Notes: generated by a model from the letters alone, not told the origin. 64,000 nt of DNA from Rhodoferax ferrireducens T118 (GCF_000013605.1 NC_007908.1:3286001-3350000); one strand, 5' to 3'. Positions 17,740-26,310 are shown, counted from the first letter of the stretch. Made by a program: numbers and translations.

Positions 17740-19101
17740 TCAAAAAGAGCTTGATTCAATCCGGTTCGCGGCCAGCAGTTGCACCACGGCCTCGGTCAGT
17801 CGCGCGCCGGCACCTCGGTGGGTGCGGGCAAAGGCATCGGCGGCGTGCTGTGCTGCGCGTAGCGCGCTGGCCTGGCAGGCCAGCTTGGCGGCCGCTTGCA
17901 GCCCTTCCATCATGGTCGCCACACGCTGCGCCGCGCCCGCTGTCTGCGCCTGCTCGGCGGCTTCAGCAAAGTTGAAGGTGTGTGGACCCATCACCACCGG
18001 GCAGCCACAGGCAGCGGCTTCGATCAGGTTTTGCCCCCCCAGCGGCTCGAAGCTGCCGCCCAACAAGGCGACATCGGCCAAGCCGTAGTACAGCGCCATT
18101 TCGCCCAGGGAGTCGCCGAGCCAGACCGTGGGACGCACTGACTCAGCGCCATCCAGCGCACCCGGCGCAGGTGGTCCGTCGTGCCAGGCACTGCGCCGCG
18201 AGACCGCAAAGCCATGGCGCTCGATCAGCGCGGCCACCGTGTCAAAGCGCTGCGGATGGCGTGGCACGATCAGCCACTGAACTTCACCTACTATAGAAAT
18301 AGTAGCATCAGTCTCAGTAGCAACGGAGGCTGGAGGCCTGAATGACGCCAAAGCCTGAAGCAAAGCCGCTTCTTCCCCCTCGCGCGAGCTGGCCAACATC
18401 ACAAGCGGCCGCCCGCTCTGGTGACGCCATCTCTGGCCAATGGTCAACTGGTCGGCGTTGGGCGTGGCGTCGAACTTGAGGTTGCCGAAAACACCTTGCA
18501 CAGGGGCCCCCAGGGCCCGCAGGCGTAACGCATCAGCCTGCGTTTGCGCCCACACCGCCGTCAGGGCGCGGTAGGCCGGCCGTGCCAACCAGGCCAGCTT
18601 GCGCGTCTTGCGTTGCGACTGCTCACTCAGTCGCGCATTGGCCAGCACCAGCGGCACGCCGCGTTGCGCACACCCGGCCACCAGATTGGGCCAGATTTCG
18701 GTTTCCATCAGGATGCCCATACGCGGCTGGAAGTGCGCCAGAAAACGCTGCACCGCGCCCGCAGAGTCCCAAGGCTGCCAGGTCTGCAGGTCGCCCGGCC
18801 GCAGCAACTGGACGCCCTCAAAACGACCAGTGGCGGTGCCGTGCGTGAGCAACAAACGCATGCCGGGCAGACGCTCTCGCAAGCCTGCCACCAGCACAGC
18901 GGCGGCGCGTGTTTCACCCAGCGACACCGCGTGGACCCAAATGGTGTTGCCATCTGCCGGCGGCGCAGCAGACGCGTAATACCCAAAGTGCTCTTCCATG
19001 GCCAGCAGGTAACCCGGCTCCTGCACGCCGCGCCGACGCAGTTTCAAACGCAAAAATGGCTGCGCCAGCCACATGACCACGCTGTACAGCAAGCGCGTCA
19101 C
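17740..19101 (-). CDS. waaA: 3-deoxy-D-manno-octulosonic acid (Kdo) transferase
   Basis: 453-residue inner-membrane-anchored GT30 enzyme that adds Kdo to lipid A precursor. Motifs: an N-terminal membrane segment, the catalytic region WVHAVSLGETRAA, LTHGTATGR, METEIWPNL, FGNLKFD and GGSFEPLGGQNLIEAAACG. The start is GTG 19101, overlapping the waaC stop as GTGA. An upstream ATG-initiated frame exists but runs through waaC. Residues coded by 18288-18338 (RPPASVATETDATISIV) derive from the dispersed repeat and sit between conserved blocks. Confidence 0.93.
   Translation of the reverse strand: MTRLLYSVVMWLAQPFLRLKLRRRGVQEPGYLLAMEEHFGYYASAAPPADGNTIWVHAVSLGETRAAAVLVAGLRERLPGMRLLLTHGTATGRFEGVQLLRPGDLQTWQPWDSAGAVQRFLAHFQPRMGILMETEIWPNLVAGCAQRGVPLVLANARLSEQSQRKTRKLAWLARPAYRALTAVWAQTQADALRLRALGAPVQGVFGNLKFDATPNADQLTIGQRWRHQSGRPLVMLASSREGEEAALLQALASFRPPASVATETDATISIVGEVQWLIVPRHPQRFDTVAALIERHGFAVSRRSAWHDGPPAPGALDGAESVRPTVWLGDSLGEMALYYGLADVALLGGSFEPLGGQNLIEAAACGCPVVMGPHTFNFAEAAEQAQTAGAAQRVATMMEGLQAAAKLACQASALRAAQHAADAFARTHRGAGARLTEAVVQLLAANRIESSSF
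18288..18338 (+). repeat. Copy 4 of the ~50 bp repeat, inside waaA
   Basis: CTACTAT-AGAA-ATAGTAG stem, about 20 nt, then GGAGGCTGGAGGCC. waaA reads it antisense in the frame CCT-CCA-GCC-TCC, the same frame as in ansA and waaC. Confidence 0.8.
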
Positions 19102-20159
19102 AGCGCCATCACTCCGGTGGGGGCCGACTTGGCCACCGATCCTCGGCTGGTCGCGCCCGCTGACGCAGCAACCGCCAGCCAGGCCTGCCAGACCGCGTCC
19201 ACCGTGGGACTTGGCTGGGCAAACACGCTGCACTGGTGCGTCCGGTTGAGCGGCCCGGTGCGCCAGGCGGTGTCGAAGTTGTAGAGCTGCACATGGGGCA
19301 AGTCCAGCGCCACGGCGATATGACTCAAACCGCTGTCCACCCCCACGACACCGGCACAAGTGGCCAGCGCGTCGGTCAGGGCGTCCAGGGCGAGCCGGGG
19401 CCAGACAACGGCGCAGGCCAGGCCCTGGGCGATTTGCTGCGCCGTCTTCTGCTCTGTATCACTGCCGTGCGGCAAGGCCACGGCGTAGCCACTGGCATTG
19501 AGACGCTGCCCCAGACTGCGCCAGTGCTCGAGCGGCCACTGCTTGTCGGCGCGCGAGGTGCCATGCACCAGCGCCACCCAGCCGTTCGGACAAGCCGCCT
19601 CAAATGCTATGTTTACAGTAGCTGTTTGTCCAGTGTTGACGGAGGCTAGAAGCCCAAAAGACATGGAAGCGGGCACCGCATAGCCCAAGGCCTGGGCGCA
19701 CACGGCACGGGAGCGGGCCACCGCATGGCAATGCGGCTCCAGCGTCACCGCCACATGGGCCACCCAACGCGCGGGCGCCTCGAAACTGGAGCCTTCGGTC
19801 TGGTGGGCCAAGCCATAACGATTGCCCTGAGGCGCCAGCCGCGCCAGCCATGAAATGAACGCCGACTTGGTCAAGCCCTGCAGGTCGATCACCGCGTCAT
19901 AACGCTCGCGCTGCAACTCGACTTTGAACGTGCGCCAGGCCTGGCGGGTCTGCTTGGAAAAGGGTGAGTGGCGCCAGCGCCTGAGCTCGCAGGCAATGAC
20001 CCGGTTCACCCCTTCACAGCGCTGCACCAAGGGCGCAAAGCTGCGCTCCACCACCCAGTCAATCTGCGCCTGCGGCCAGGCGCGCCGGATGTCCTGCACG
20101 GCTGGCATGGCGTGCACCACATCGCCAAGCGAAGACAGCTTGACGATCAGGATCTTCAA
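19098..20159 (-). CDS. waaC: Lipopolysaccharide heptosyltransferase I
   Basis: 353-residue GT9 enzyme that adds the first heptose to Kdo2-lipid A at the inner membrane face. Motifs: MKILIVKLSSLGDVVHAMPAV, DLQGLTKSA, the nucleotide-sugar HGTSRADKQWP block and GVDSGLSHIAVALDLP. The start is TTG, overlapping the pmm stop (TTGA). A 17-residue segment (LLASVNTGQTATVNIAF) comes from a repeat copy between the two GT-B domains. Confidence 0.93.
   Translation of the reverse strand: MKILIVKLSSLGDVVHAMPAVQDIRRAWPQAQIDWVVERSFAPLVQRCEGVNRVIACELRRWRHSPFSKQTRQAWRTFKVELQRERYDAVIDLQGLTKSAFISWLARLAPQGNRYGLAHQTEGSSFEAPARWVAHVAVTLEPHCHAVARSRAVCAQALGYAVPASMSFGLLASVNTGQTATVNIAFEAACPNGWVALVHGTSRADKQWPLEHWRSLGQRLNASGYAVALPHGSDTEQKTAQQIAQGLACAVVWPRLALDALTDALATCAGVVGVDSGLSHIAVALDLPHVQLYNFDTAWRTGPLNRTHQCSVFAQPSPTVDAVWQAWLAVAASAGATSRGSVAKSAPTGVMAL
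19606..19654 (+). repeat. Copy 5 of the ~50 bp repeat, inside waaC
   Basis: GCTATGTTTACAGTAGC palindrome, about 18 nt, then GGAGGCTAGAAGCC. It is read antisense in waaC in the frame CTT-CTA-GCC-TCC, with no stop. Confidence 0.8.
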
Positions 20160-21583
20160 TGCGCTGCCTGGTCCAGCACCGCGCCGGGTTTGACCTCGCG
20201 CAGCAGTTCCAGCATGGTGGCTTCAATGCGGTGCAGCGCCTCGGGCGTTTGGCCCTCAAAACGCAGCACCAGCACCGGCGTGGTGTTGGAAGCGCGGATC
20301 AGGCCAAAGCCATCGGGCCAGTCCACGCGCAGACCATCGATGGTGGAGACCTTCGCACCGGCCCTGATCGCGTCCGTCAAAGGGCCGCTGCCCGCACCGG
20401 CGCTCATGGCCGCGCTTGCTGCGGCCAGCAGTTGCGCGACCAGCGTGTGCTGTTCGCCCTCGGCACACTTGACGTTCAACTCCGGGGTGGAAAAGCTGGT
20501 CGGCAAGGCGTCAAGAACGGCATTGGCGTCGGGCGAGCGGCTCAAGATTTCGAGCAGGCGGCAGGCGGCATAGGTGCCGTCGTCAAAGCCGTACCAGCGC
20601 TCCTTGAAGAAAATGTGGCCGCTCATCTCGCCTCCGAGCGGTGAGTTGATTTCTTTCATCTTGGCCTTGATCAGCGAGTGCCCGGTCTTGTACATCAGCG
20701 GCACGCCGCCCGCCGCCTCGATCGCCGGCGCCAGCCGCTGCGTGCACTTGACGTCAAACAAAATCGTGCCACCCGGTACGCGTTGAAGCACATCCCGCGC
20801 AAACAGCATCAGTTGCCGATCCGGAAATATGTTGTTGCCCTCTTTGGTGACGATGCCCAGGCGGTCGCCGTCGCCATCAAAGGCCAGGCCGATTTCGGCA
20901 TCGCTGGTTTTCAGCGCGGCCATCAGGTCGCGCAGGTTCTCCGGCTTGCTCGGGTCGGGATGGTGGTTCGGGAAGTTGCCATCGACCTCGCTGAACAGCT
21001 CCGTCACCTCGCAGCCAATCGCCCGCAAGATGGCCGGCGCCGTGGCCCCGGCAATGCCGTTGCCTGAATCGACCACGATCTTCATCGGGCGCGCCAACTT
21101 GATGTCGCCCACGATGCGCGCCTGGTAGGCCGCCAGCACATCGACGCTGCGCACTTTGCCCCCGCCAAGCAACTCCCAGGACTCATCTTCCATCATGCGG
21201 CGCAGTGCCTGAATTTCTTCGCCATAAATGGCGCGTCCGGCCAGCACCATTTTGAAGCCGTTGTGGTCCTTGGGGTTGTGGCTGCCGGTCACCTGAATGC
21301 CGCTGGTGCACAAGGTGTTGGCCGCAAAGTACACCATCGGCGTGGTCACCGTACCGATATCGATCACCTCCAGCCCGGCCGCCACCAGACCGCGCATCAG
21401 CGCTGCGCTCAGCGTGGCGCCACTGAGGCGCCCGTCGCGGCCCACCGCCACCGCGGTTTCGCCCTCACGGCGTGCCACCGTGCCAAAGGCCCGGCCCAGC
21501 GCTTCGACTACCGCCTCGTCAACGGTGACAGGCACGATGCCCCGTATGTCGTAGGCTTTAAAAATAGAAGCTGATAACTGCAT
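20156..21583 (-). CDS. Phosphomannomutase/phosphoglucomutase
   Basis: 475-residue alpha-D-phosphohexomutase of the AlgC/ManB type interconverting hexose 6- and 1-phosphates. Motifs: FKAYDIRG, the phosphoserine loop TGSHNPKDHNG, the Mg-binding DGDGDRLG, GEMSGHIFF and the C-terminal phosphate site RASNTTPVLVLRFEG. The start is ATG 21583 behind AGGGGA; the longer open frame upstream lacks family similarity. It supplies sugar precursors for the LPS core made by the overlapping waaC and waaA. Confidence 0.93.
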   Translation of the reverse strand: MQLSASIFKAYDIRGIVPVTVDEAVVEALGRAFGTVARREGETAVAVGRDGRLSGATLSAALMRGLVAAGLEVIDIGTVTTPMVYFAANTLCTSGIQVTGSHNPKDHNGFKMVLAGRAIYGEEIQALRRMMEDESWELLGGGKVRSVDVLAAYQARIVGDIKLARPMKIVVDSGNGIAGATAPAILRAIGCEVTELFSEVDGNFPNHHPDPSKPENLRDLMAALKTSDAEIGLAFDGDGDRLGIVTKEGNNIFPDRQLMLFARDVLQRVPGGTILFDVKCTQRLAPAIEAAGGVPLMYKTGHSLIKAKMKEINSPLGGEMSGHIFFKERWYGFDDGTYAACRLLEILSRSPDANAVLDALPTSFSTPELNVKCAEGEQHTLVAQLLAAASAAMSAGAGSGPLTDAIRAGAKVSTIDGLRVDWPDGFGLIRASNTTPVLVLRFEGQTPEALHRIEATMLELLREVKPGAVLDQAAH

Positions 21584-21704
21584 GACTGGGTCCCCTGAAA
21601 ATGGATGAGCTCGGTTCGTGCCGTGAATTGTAGGCGGCGGCCACACCCGGGGACATGTCCGGAAACGGCTGGTTTTACAACGGTGCGCGCGTATCATCAC
21701 CGGC

Positions 21705-23252
21705 ATGACACCCCATCACGCACAGCCCGACGACGACGCCTGCTACCTCGCGCTCAGGGCGAAGGACGCACGTTTTGACGGCTGCTTTTACACCGGCGTT
21801 ACATCTACCGGCATTTATTGCCGTCCGGTGTGCCGGGTACGCACCCCCAAGCGTGAAAACTGCCGGTTTTTTGTTCACGCGGCGCAGGCGGAACAGGCCG
21901 GTTTTCGGCCCTGCCTGCGCTGCCGCCCGGAACTCGCACCGCGCACCTCTGCCCTCGGCCACGTGTTTGAAACCAAGCCGTGGTCCATCCAGGACGCCTC
22001 CAGCATCTTGGCCACTCAGGCGGCCCGCCTGCTGGACACACCGGAAGCCTGGACCGAGAGCACACCGAGCGTGCAGCGGCTGGCCCAGCGCCTGGGCGTG
22101 AGCGACCGCCACCTACGCCGCATTTTTGAAGCGCAGTTCGGCGTGTCGCCCCTGCAGTACCTGCAAACACAGCGCTTGCTGAGCGCCAAACAGTTGCTGA
22201 CCGACACCGCACTGGCCGTCACGCAGGTCGCGCACTTGAGTGGCTTCACCAGTGTGCGGCGCTTCAATGCCGTGTTTGCCGCGCACTACGCCCTCAGCCC
22301 GACGCAGTTGCGCCGCAACGGCGCAAAACACGGGCACGATGCACCCGGCCAGAGCCTTCAGGTCCGGCTGGCCTACCGCCCGCCCTATGACGTGGACGCC
22401 ATGCTGCAGTTCTTTGGCAAACGCCAGGTCACGGGGATTGAATGCGTCACGCTGGAGCCCGGCAACCAGAGCATCGGCAAAACCGTGGCCGTGCAATGCG
22501 GCCAGACGCTCTACACCGGCTGGCTGGTGGCCCGCTTTGAGGCTGCTGGCAACCGTGTGGATCTGCGCTTGAGTGATTCGCTGCGCGAGGTGCTGCCGTG
22601 GGTAATGGCGCGCGTGCGGGCCATGCTCGATCTGGATGCGGATCCCCGCGCCATCAGCAGCCTGTTGCGCACCAGCTTCCCACGGGGCGACGGTTTGCGC
22701 GTGCCCGGCACCCTGGACGGCTTTGAGCTGGCCGTGCGCGCCGTCCTGGGCCAACAGATCACCGTGGCTGCGGCGCGCACCCTGGCGGCAAGACTGGTAC
22801 AACGGTTTGGTGAACCGATCGAAACCCCGATCGCCGGGCTGAACCGGCTTTTTCCAAGCGCCGCGGCACTGGCCGCCGCCAGCGGCGACGCACTGGGCCA
22901 ACTGGGCATCGTCCGGCAGCGGCAAGCGGCCATTCAGGCCATCGCCAGCGCCGTGGCGGCGCAGCGCCTGCCACTGCACGCCGGGGCGGACGTGCCCTCC
23001 ACCCTGGCCGCCCTGAAGGCTTTGCCCGGCATTGGCGACTGGACCGCCCAGTACATCGCCATGCGCGCACTGCGCTGGCCGGACGCCTTTCCGGCCGGCG
23101 ACGTCGCCCTGCACAAGGCACTGGGCGTGCAAGACGCCAAAAACCCGGCCAAAGAAGCGCAGGCCGCGTCACTGGCCTGGCAACCGTGGCGCAGCTACGC
23201 CGTGATCCGAGCCTGGGCCGCCCCACCGGTTGCCGCAGATGCTACAAAATAG
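21705..23252 (+). CDS. alkA: Ada N-domain/AraC-HTH/AlkA fusion: DNA-3-methyladenine glycosylase
   Basis: 515 residues with three modules. The Ada metal-binding domain (about 10-85) carries FDGCFYTGV, YCRPVC and FRPCLRCRPE, the Cys-Zn site that accepts methyl from phosphotriesters in Ada. The AraC-type HTH is at about 105-205. The AlkA glycosylase has FELAVRAVLGQQITVAAA, the HhH motif LKALPGIGDWTAQYIAMRAL, and DAFPAGDVAL with the catalytic Asp. It probably senses and repairs alkylated DNA. The stop TAG lies inside repeat copy 6; ogt follows. Confidence 0.93.
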   Translation: MTPHHAQPDDDACYLALRAKDARFDGCFYTGVTSTGIYCRPVCRVRTPKRENCRFFVHAAQAEQAGFRPCLRCRPELAPRTSALGHVFETKPWSIQDASSILATQAARLLDTPEAWTESTPSVQRLAQRLGVSDRHLRRIFEAQFGVSPLQYLQTQRLLSAKQLLTDTALAVTQVAHLSGFTSVRRFNAVFAAHYALSPTQLRRNGAKHGHDAPGQSLQVRLAYRPPYDVDAMLQFFGKRQVTGIECVTLEPGNQSIGKTVAVQCGQTLYTGWLVARFEAAGNRVDLRLSDSLREVLPWVMARVRAMLDLDADPRAISSLLRTSFPRGDGLRVPGTLDGFELAVRAVLGQQITVAAARTLAARLVQRFGEPIETPIAGLNRLFPSAAALAAASGDALGQLGIVRQRQAAIQAIASAVAAQRLPLHAGADVPSTLAALKALPGIGDWTAQYIAMRALRWPDAFPAGDVALHKALGVQDAKNPAKEAQAASLAWQPWRSYAVIRAWAAPPVAADATK

Positions 23253-23284
23253 ATAGCTTATTACCCATATTTCACGGGGGCCAC
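23241..23284 (+). repeat. Copy 6 of the ~50 bp repeat, containing the alkA stop codon
   Basis: GCTACAAAATAGATAGC, about 20 nt, then CGGGGGCCAC. The palindrome codes the last residues (ATK) and the TAG stop of the Ada-AlkA gene. The tail lies just before the ogt ribosome site. Confidence 0.75.
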
Positions 23285-23297
23285 AAGGAGAATTGAT

Positions 23298-23831
23298 ATG
23301 AAGTTTGCACCATCCACCGTTCAAGCCAGCTATGACAGCCCGCTTGGACGCATCATTCTGGCCGCCGCCCACGATAGATTGACAGGCGTGTGGTTTGACG
23401 GCCAAAGCCATCAGCCGGACACCGCGCGCTGGCCTGTGGACCGCGATCTGCCGGTGCTGCAACAGGCCAAAACCCAGTTGAGCGCGTACTTTGCCGGTCG
23501 GCGTCAGGCCTTTGAGCTGGCGCTGGATTTATCGGCTGGCACTGATTTTCAGCAATCCGTCTGGCGCGCCCTGCTGCAAATTCCGTTCGGAGCCACCCTG
23601 AGCTACGGTGCCCTGAGTGCCAGCATCGGCAAGCCCGCAGCCGTGCGTGCCGTGGCCGGCGCGGTGGCCCGCAATCCATTGAGTATCATCGTCCCCTGCC
23701 ACCGCGTACTCGGGGCAGGCGCGTCGCTCACCGGTTACGCCGGTGGCTTGCCGCGCAAGACGGCGTTGCTGCAACTCGAAGGCGCAAGCTTCAAACCCGA
23801 ACCAAACCAGCCCCAAGAAGCCACACCTTGA
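23298..23831 (+). CDS. ogt: Methylated-DNA-[protein]-cysteine S-methyltransferase
   Basis: 177-residue suicide repair protein that removes O6-alkylguanine. The active site IVPCHRVLG holds the acceptor Cys. The DNA-binding helix FQQSVWRALLQIPFGATLSYG and the GYAGGLPRKTALLQLE end are present. AAGGAG precedes the ATG. It is co-directional with the Ada-AlkA gene, forming an alkylation-damage unit. Its stop overlaps the next gene's TTG start. Confidence 0.95.
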   Translation: MKFAPSTVQASYDSPLGRIILAAAHDRLTGVWFDGQSHQPDTARWPVDRDLPVLQQAKTQLSAYFAGRRQAFELALDLSAGTDFQQSVWRALLQIPFGATLSYGALSASIGKPAAVRAVAGAVARNPLSIIVPCHRVLGAGASLTGYAGGLPRKTALLQLEGASFKPEPNQPQEATP

Positions 23832-24724
23832 CATCCCTGCCCCCCACCAAGCCCTGGCGCACCGAGTTTGTTCTGCTCGCTGCCATCTGGGGTTCATCCT
23901 TTCTGTTCATGCGCCTGGGAGCCCAAGAGTTTGGCGCCATCCCGACGGCGGGCCTGCGGGTGTCCATTGCCGCCCTGTTTTTGGGACCGCTGTTGCTGTG
24001 GCGCGGGCTCTGGCCCCAACTGGCCAGGCATTGGAAAAAAATCTTTGTTGTCGGCGTGCTCAATTCCGCCATCCCGTTTGCCTGTTTTTCGTTTGCGCTC
24101 CTGTCCATCAGCACCGGTTTGTCCGCCATTCTGAACGCCACCGTGCCCTTGTTTGGTGCCATGATCGCCTGGCTCTGGCTCAAGGACCGGCCGCACGGCC
24201 TGCGCATTCTGGGTCTGTTGATTGGCTTTGCCGGCGTGGCGCTGCTGGCCTGGGACAAAGCCAGCTTCAAACCCGGCGCCTCGGGCCTGGCGACCGGCTG
24301 GGCCGTGCTGGCCTGCTTGACCGCGTGCCTGTGCTACGGCATCTCGGCAAGTTACACCAAACGTTATCTGAGCGGCCTGCCCTCGCTGGTGACAGCCACC
24401 GGCAGCCAGTTTGGGGCCACCCTGGGCCTGGCGCTGCCCACCCTGTGGCTGTGGCCGACGCGCGCGCCGGGCACCACGGCCTGGCTGGCGCTGCTGGCCG
24501 TCGGCGTGCTGTGCACCGGTGTCGCCTACATCCTGTACTTCCGGCTGATCGAGAACCTGGGGCCGGCGCGCTCGCTGACGGTGACCTTTGCGATACCGGT
24601 GTTTGCGGTGATTTACGGCGTCATCTTCTTGGGCGAGGTGGTTTCGCTGTGGATGCTCTTGTGCGCCGCCATCATCGTCTGCGGCACCGCGCTATCGGCG
24701 GGCCTGCTCCAGCTGCGCCGCTGA
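23828..24724 (+). CDS. EamA/DMT-family transporter
   Basis: 298 residues with about ten transmembrane helices in two EamA repeats (LLAAIWGSSFLFMRLGA at the start; GVLCTGVAYILYFRLIENLGPARS in the second half). It probably exports an unknown small metabolite. TTG start overlapping the ogt stop (TTGA), so translational coupling is likely. Its link to alkylation repair is positional only. Confidence 0.85.
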   Translation: MTSLPPTKPWRTEFVLLAAIWGSSFLFMRLGAQEFGAIPTAGLRVSIAALFLGPLLLWRGLWPQLARHWKKIFVVGVLNSAIPFACFSFALLSISTGLSAILNATVPLFGAMIAWLWLKDRPHGLRILGLLIGFAGVALLAWDKASFKPGASGLATGWAVLACLTACLCYGISASYTKRYLSGLPSLVTATGSQFGATLGLALPTLWLWPTRAPGTTAWLALLAVGVLCTGVAYILYFRLIENLGPARSLTVTFAIPVFAVIYGVIFLGEVVSLWMLLCAAIIVCGTALSAGLLQLRR

Positions 24725-24771
24725 CAATCCATTGGCCTGGTTATGGGCGACCCGTTCATTTTTCAAGCGCT

Positions 24772-25045
24772 GTATTCCCCCCCTATCCCCCCCGCCCCTT
24801 TCCACCCCCGCCGGGGCGGAAAGGGGAGCCAACAGCCACATTTGGCCTTGTCTTAAAAGGTGGGAAATAAACGTGCCGTGGCACGTTGGCCACAAACCGA
24901 CTGAACGGCTTCTCGGTGGGTTGCCGCCACTTGGAGGCCAGCATGCAAACGAGCGCATATTTCCCACCTTTTAAGACAAGGCCAAATGAAGCCCCCCTCT
25001 TTCGCCCGGCGGGGCGAGAGAGGGGTTGGGGGAGTGAGTGGGGGC
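24772..25045 (+). repeat. ~270 bp element, copy A (inverted-repeat structure)
   Basis: Begins with C-rich runs (GTATTCCCCCCCTATCCCC) and ends with GGGGGAGTGAGTGGGGG. Inside, a perfect 31-bp inverted repeat (24839-24869 and 24958-24988; core TTAAAAGGTGGGAAATA) flanks an 88-bp centre. A diverged copy in opposite orientation lies at 32192-32462, sharing both ends and part of the centre (GGTTGC-GCC and GAGGCCAGC). No transposase is present, so it resembles a non-autonomous element. Frames through it are open but show no family similarity. Confidence 0.8.
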
Positions 25046-25257
25046 AAGAACGCCAAAAACACCAACCCAGCCCAAGCCCCAACCCGCTCAAGCCAACGAC
25101 CAAAAGACTGCGTCATTTCGACAAGTCCGCCAACGCGGCGCAATTCCCCGACCTCTGGACGGATGCCCACGCCCAGGTCCACAATCTGCAACTGCTGACG
25201 CGCGAGGCAACCCGTCACGGCAACTACTTCCCCCAACTCAAAATCACTGCACCATGA
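25046..25257 (+). pseudogene. Possible C-terminal remnant of an unidentified gene
   Basis: The frame ending at 25257 codes KRLRHFDKSANAAQF, PDLWTDAHAQVHNLQLL and REATRHGNYFPQLK. Composition looks protein-like, and its TGA overlaps the next ATG (ATGA), as in coupled operon genes. No start or N-terminal part exists: upstream lies the repeat element. It may be the tail of a gene replaced by that element. No family recognised. Confidence 0.3.
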
Positions 25258-25829
25258 ACACACCACGCTACCCCATGCCAGAACTCAAAGACCTGCCTGA
25301 AGACATTCGCGTCAAAGTGCTGGAGGTGCAGGAAAAAGCCGGCTTTGTGCCCAACGTCTTTCTGGCGCTGGCGCGCCGGCCGGCCGAGTGGCGCGCCTTT
25401 TTTGCCTACCACGACGCCTTGATGCTCAAAGACTCGGGCCTCACCAAGGGCGACCGCGAGATGATCGTCACCACCACCAGCGCCGCCAACAAGTGCCTGT
25501 ATTGCGTGGTCGCGCACGGTGCCATCCTGCGCATCTACGAGAAAAAGCCCTTGGTGGCCGACCAGGTGGCGGTGAACTACCGCAAGGCCGACATCACGCC
25601 GCGCCAGCGCGCCATGCTGGACTTTGCAATGAAGGTCTGCCTGCATTCCGACGAGCTTGGCGAGGCTGATTTTGCCGCCCTGCAGGCGCACGGCTTCAGT
25701 GATGAAGATGCCTGGGATATTGCCGCCATCACTGCTTTCTTTGGTCTCTCCAACCGCATGGCGTCGTTCAGCAACATGCTGCCCAACCCCGAGTTCTATG
25801 CCATGGGGCGTACCCCGAAGACCAAGTGA
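25254..25829 (+). CDS. AhpD-like peroxidase-related protein (carboxymuconolactone decarboxylase fold)
   Basis: 191 residues. The AhpD/CMD active-site motif is in NKCLYCVVAHG (CxxC...H), within an all-helical protein. The thiol pair suggests a peroxidase or disulfide-relay role in oxidative-stress defence. The N-terminus (PELKDLPEDIRVKVLEVQEKAGFVPNVFLALARRP) matches the uncharacterised peroxidase-related subfamily. ATG 25254 overlaps the stop of the fragment before it; the longer upstream frame reads through the repeat element and was rejected. Confidence 0.87.
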   Translation: MNTPRYPMPELKDLPEDIRVKVLEVQEKAGFVPNVFLALARRPAEWRAFFAYHDALMLKDSGLTKGDREMIVTTTSAANKCLYCVVAHGAILRIYEKKPLVADQVAVNYRKADITPRQRAMLDFAMKVCLHSDELGEADFAALQAHGFSDEDAWDIAAITAFFGLSNRMASFSNMLPNPEFYAMGRTPKTK

Positions 25830-25877
25830 GTGCTCTTTTTGAAGTAGCCTCTCGCATCACCGCCGCCAGGCAGCCCG

Positions 25878-26030
25878 CTACAGCAGCCACCACAGGACCA
25901 GCGCCGAAATCACCACCGGCAGTGACAGCACCAGAAACATCAAAGCGGTCTCAAAAAATGCGACCAGGTCGCTGAGCCAGAGTTTGAACAACTCGATCAG
26001 ATCGACAGTCCAGATACTTTGCTTTTTCAT
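25878..26030 (-). CDS. Small single-pass membrane protein
   Basis: 50 residues: a short polar start (MKKQSIWTVDLIELF), an amphipathic part and a strongly hydrophobic C-terminus (ALMFLVLSLPVVISALVLWWLL). It reads like a real small membrane protein, though the ribosome site (GCAGG) is very close to the ATG. No family recognised. Convergent with the AhpD-like gene. Confidence 0.4.
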   Translation of the reverse strand: MKKQSIWTVDLIELFKLWLSDLVAFFETALMFLVLSLPVVISALVLWWLL

Positions 26031-26271
26031 CCTGCAACGATAACCCGGCGCACCCAGCCTGTAAATACCGGTTAACACTTGATTCCAGGCCTTTTATCGC
26101 GCTTAGGCCTGCCCGCCGCGGATCTGCGGGGCGCAAGTCGGCGCGCCTCAAAGCACCGACCGTCCGAAGGCTTGCGTTTTCTCAAGCAAGCACCCGCCCG
26201 CTGCTCTTACTCTTGAATTGTGTTCTGAGTTACTGAGTGCCAGCGCAAGTACAAGCACACGGAGACACAAA

Positions 26272-26310
26272 ATGAAAAGCGGACAAAGGACAATCAATGC
26301 GATATCGTGA
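26272..26310 (+). CDS. Possible 12-codon leader peptide before hsp20
   Basis: ATG behind CGGAG codes MKSGQRTINAIS and stops 14 nt inside the hsp20 frame. The overlap could couple translation or expose the hsp20 ribosome site. Could be chance. Confidence 0.25.
   Translation: MKSGQRTINAIS

Noticed and set aside
21541..21583. Repeat-like GCTTTAAAAATAGAAGC near the phosphomannomutase start
   Set aside because: It codes the conserved N-terminus SIFKAYDIRG of the enzyme and has no GGGGGCT tail; chance resemblance.
26130..26296. Sigma-32 type promoter before hsp20
   Set aside because: CTTGAAT occurs (about 26212) but no convincing CCCAT-like -10 at the right distance; not listed as a feature.
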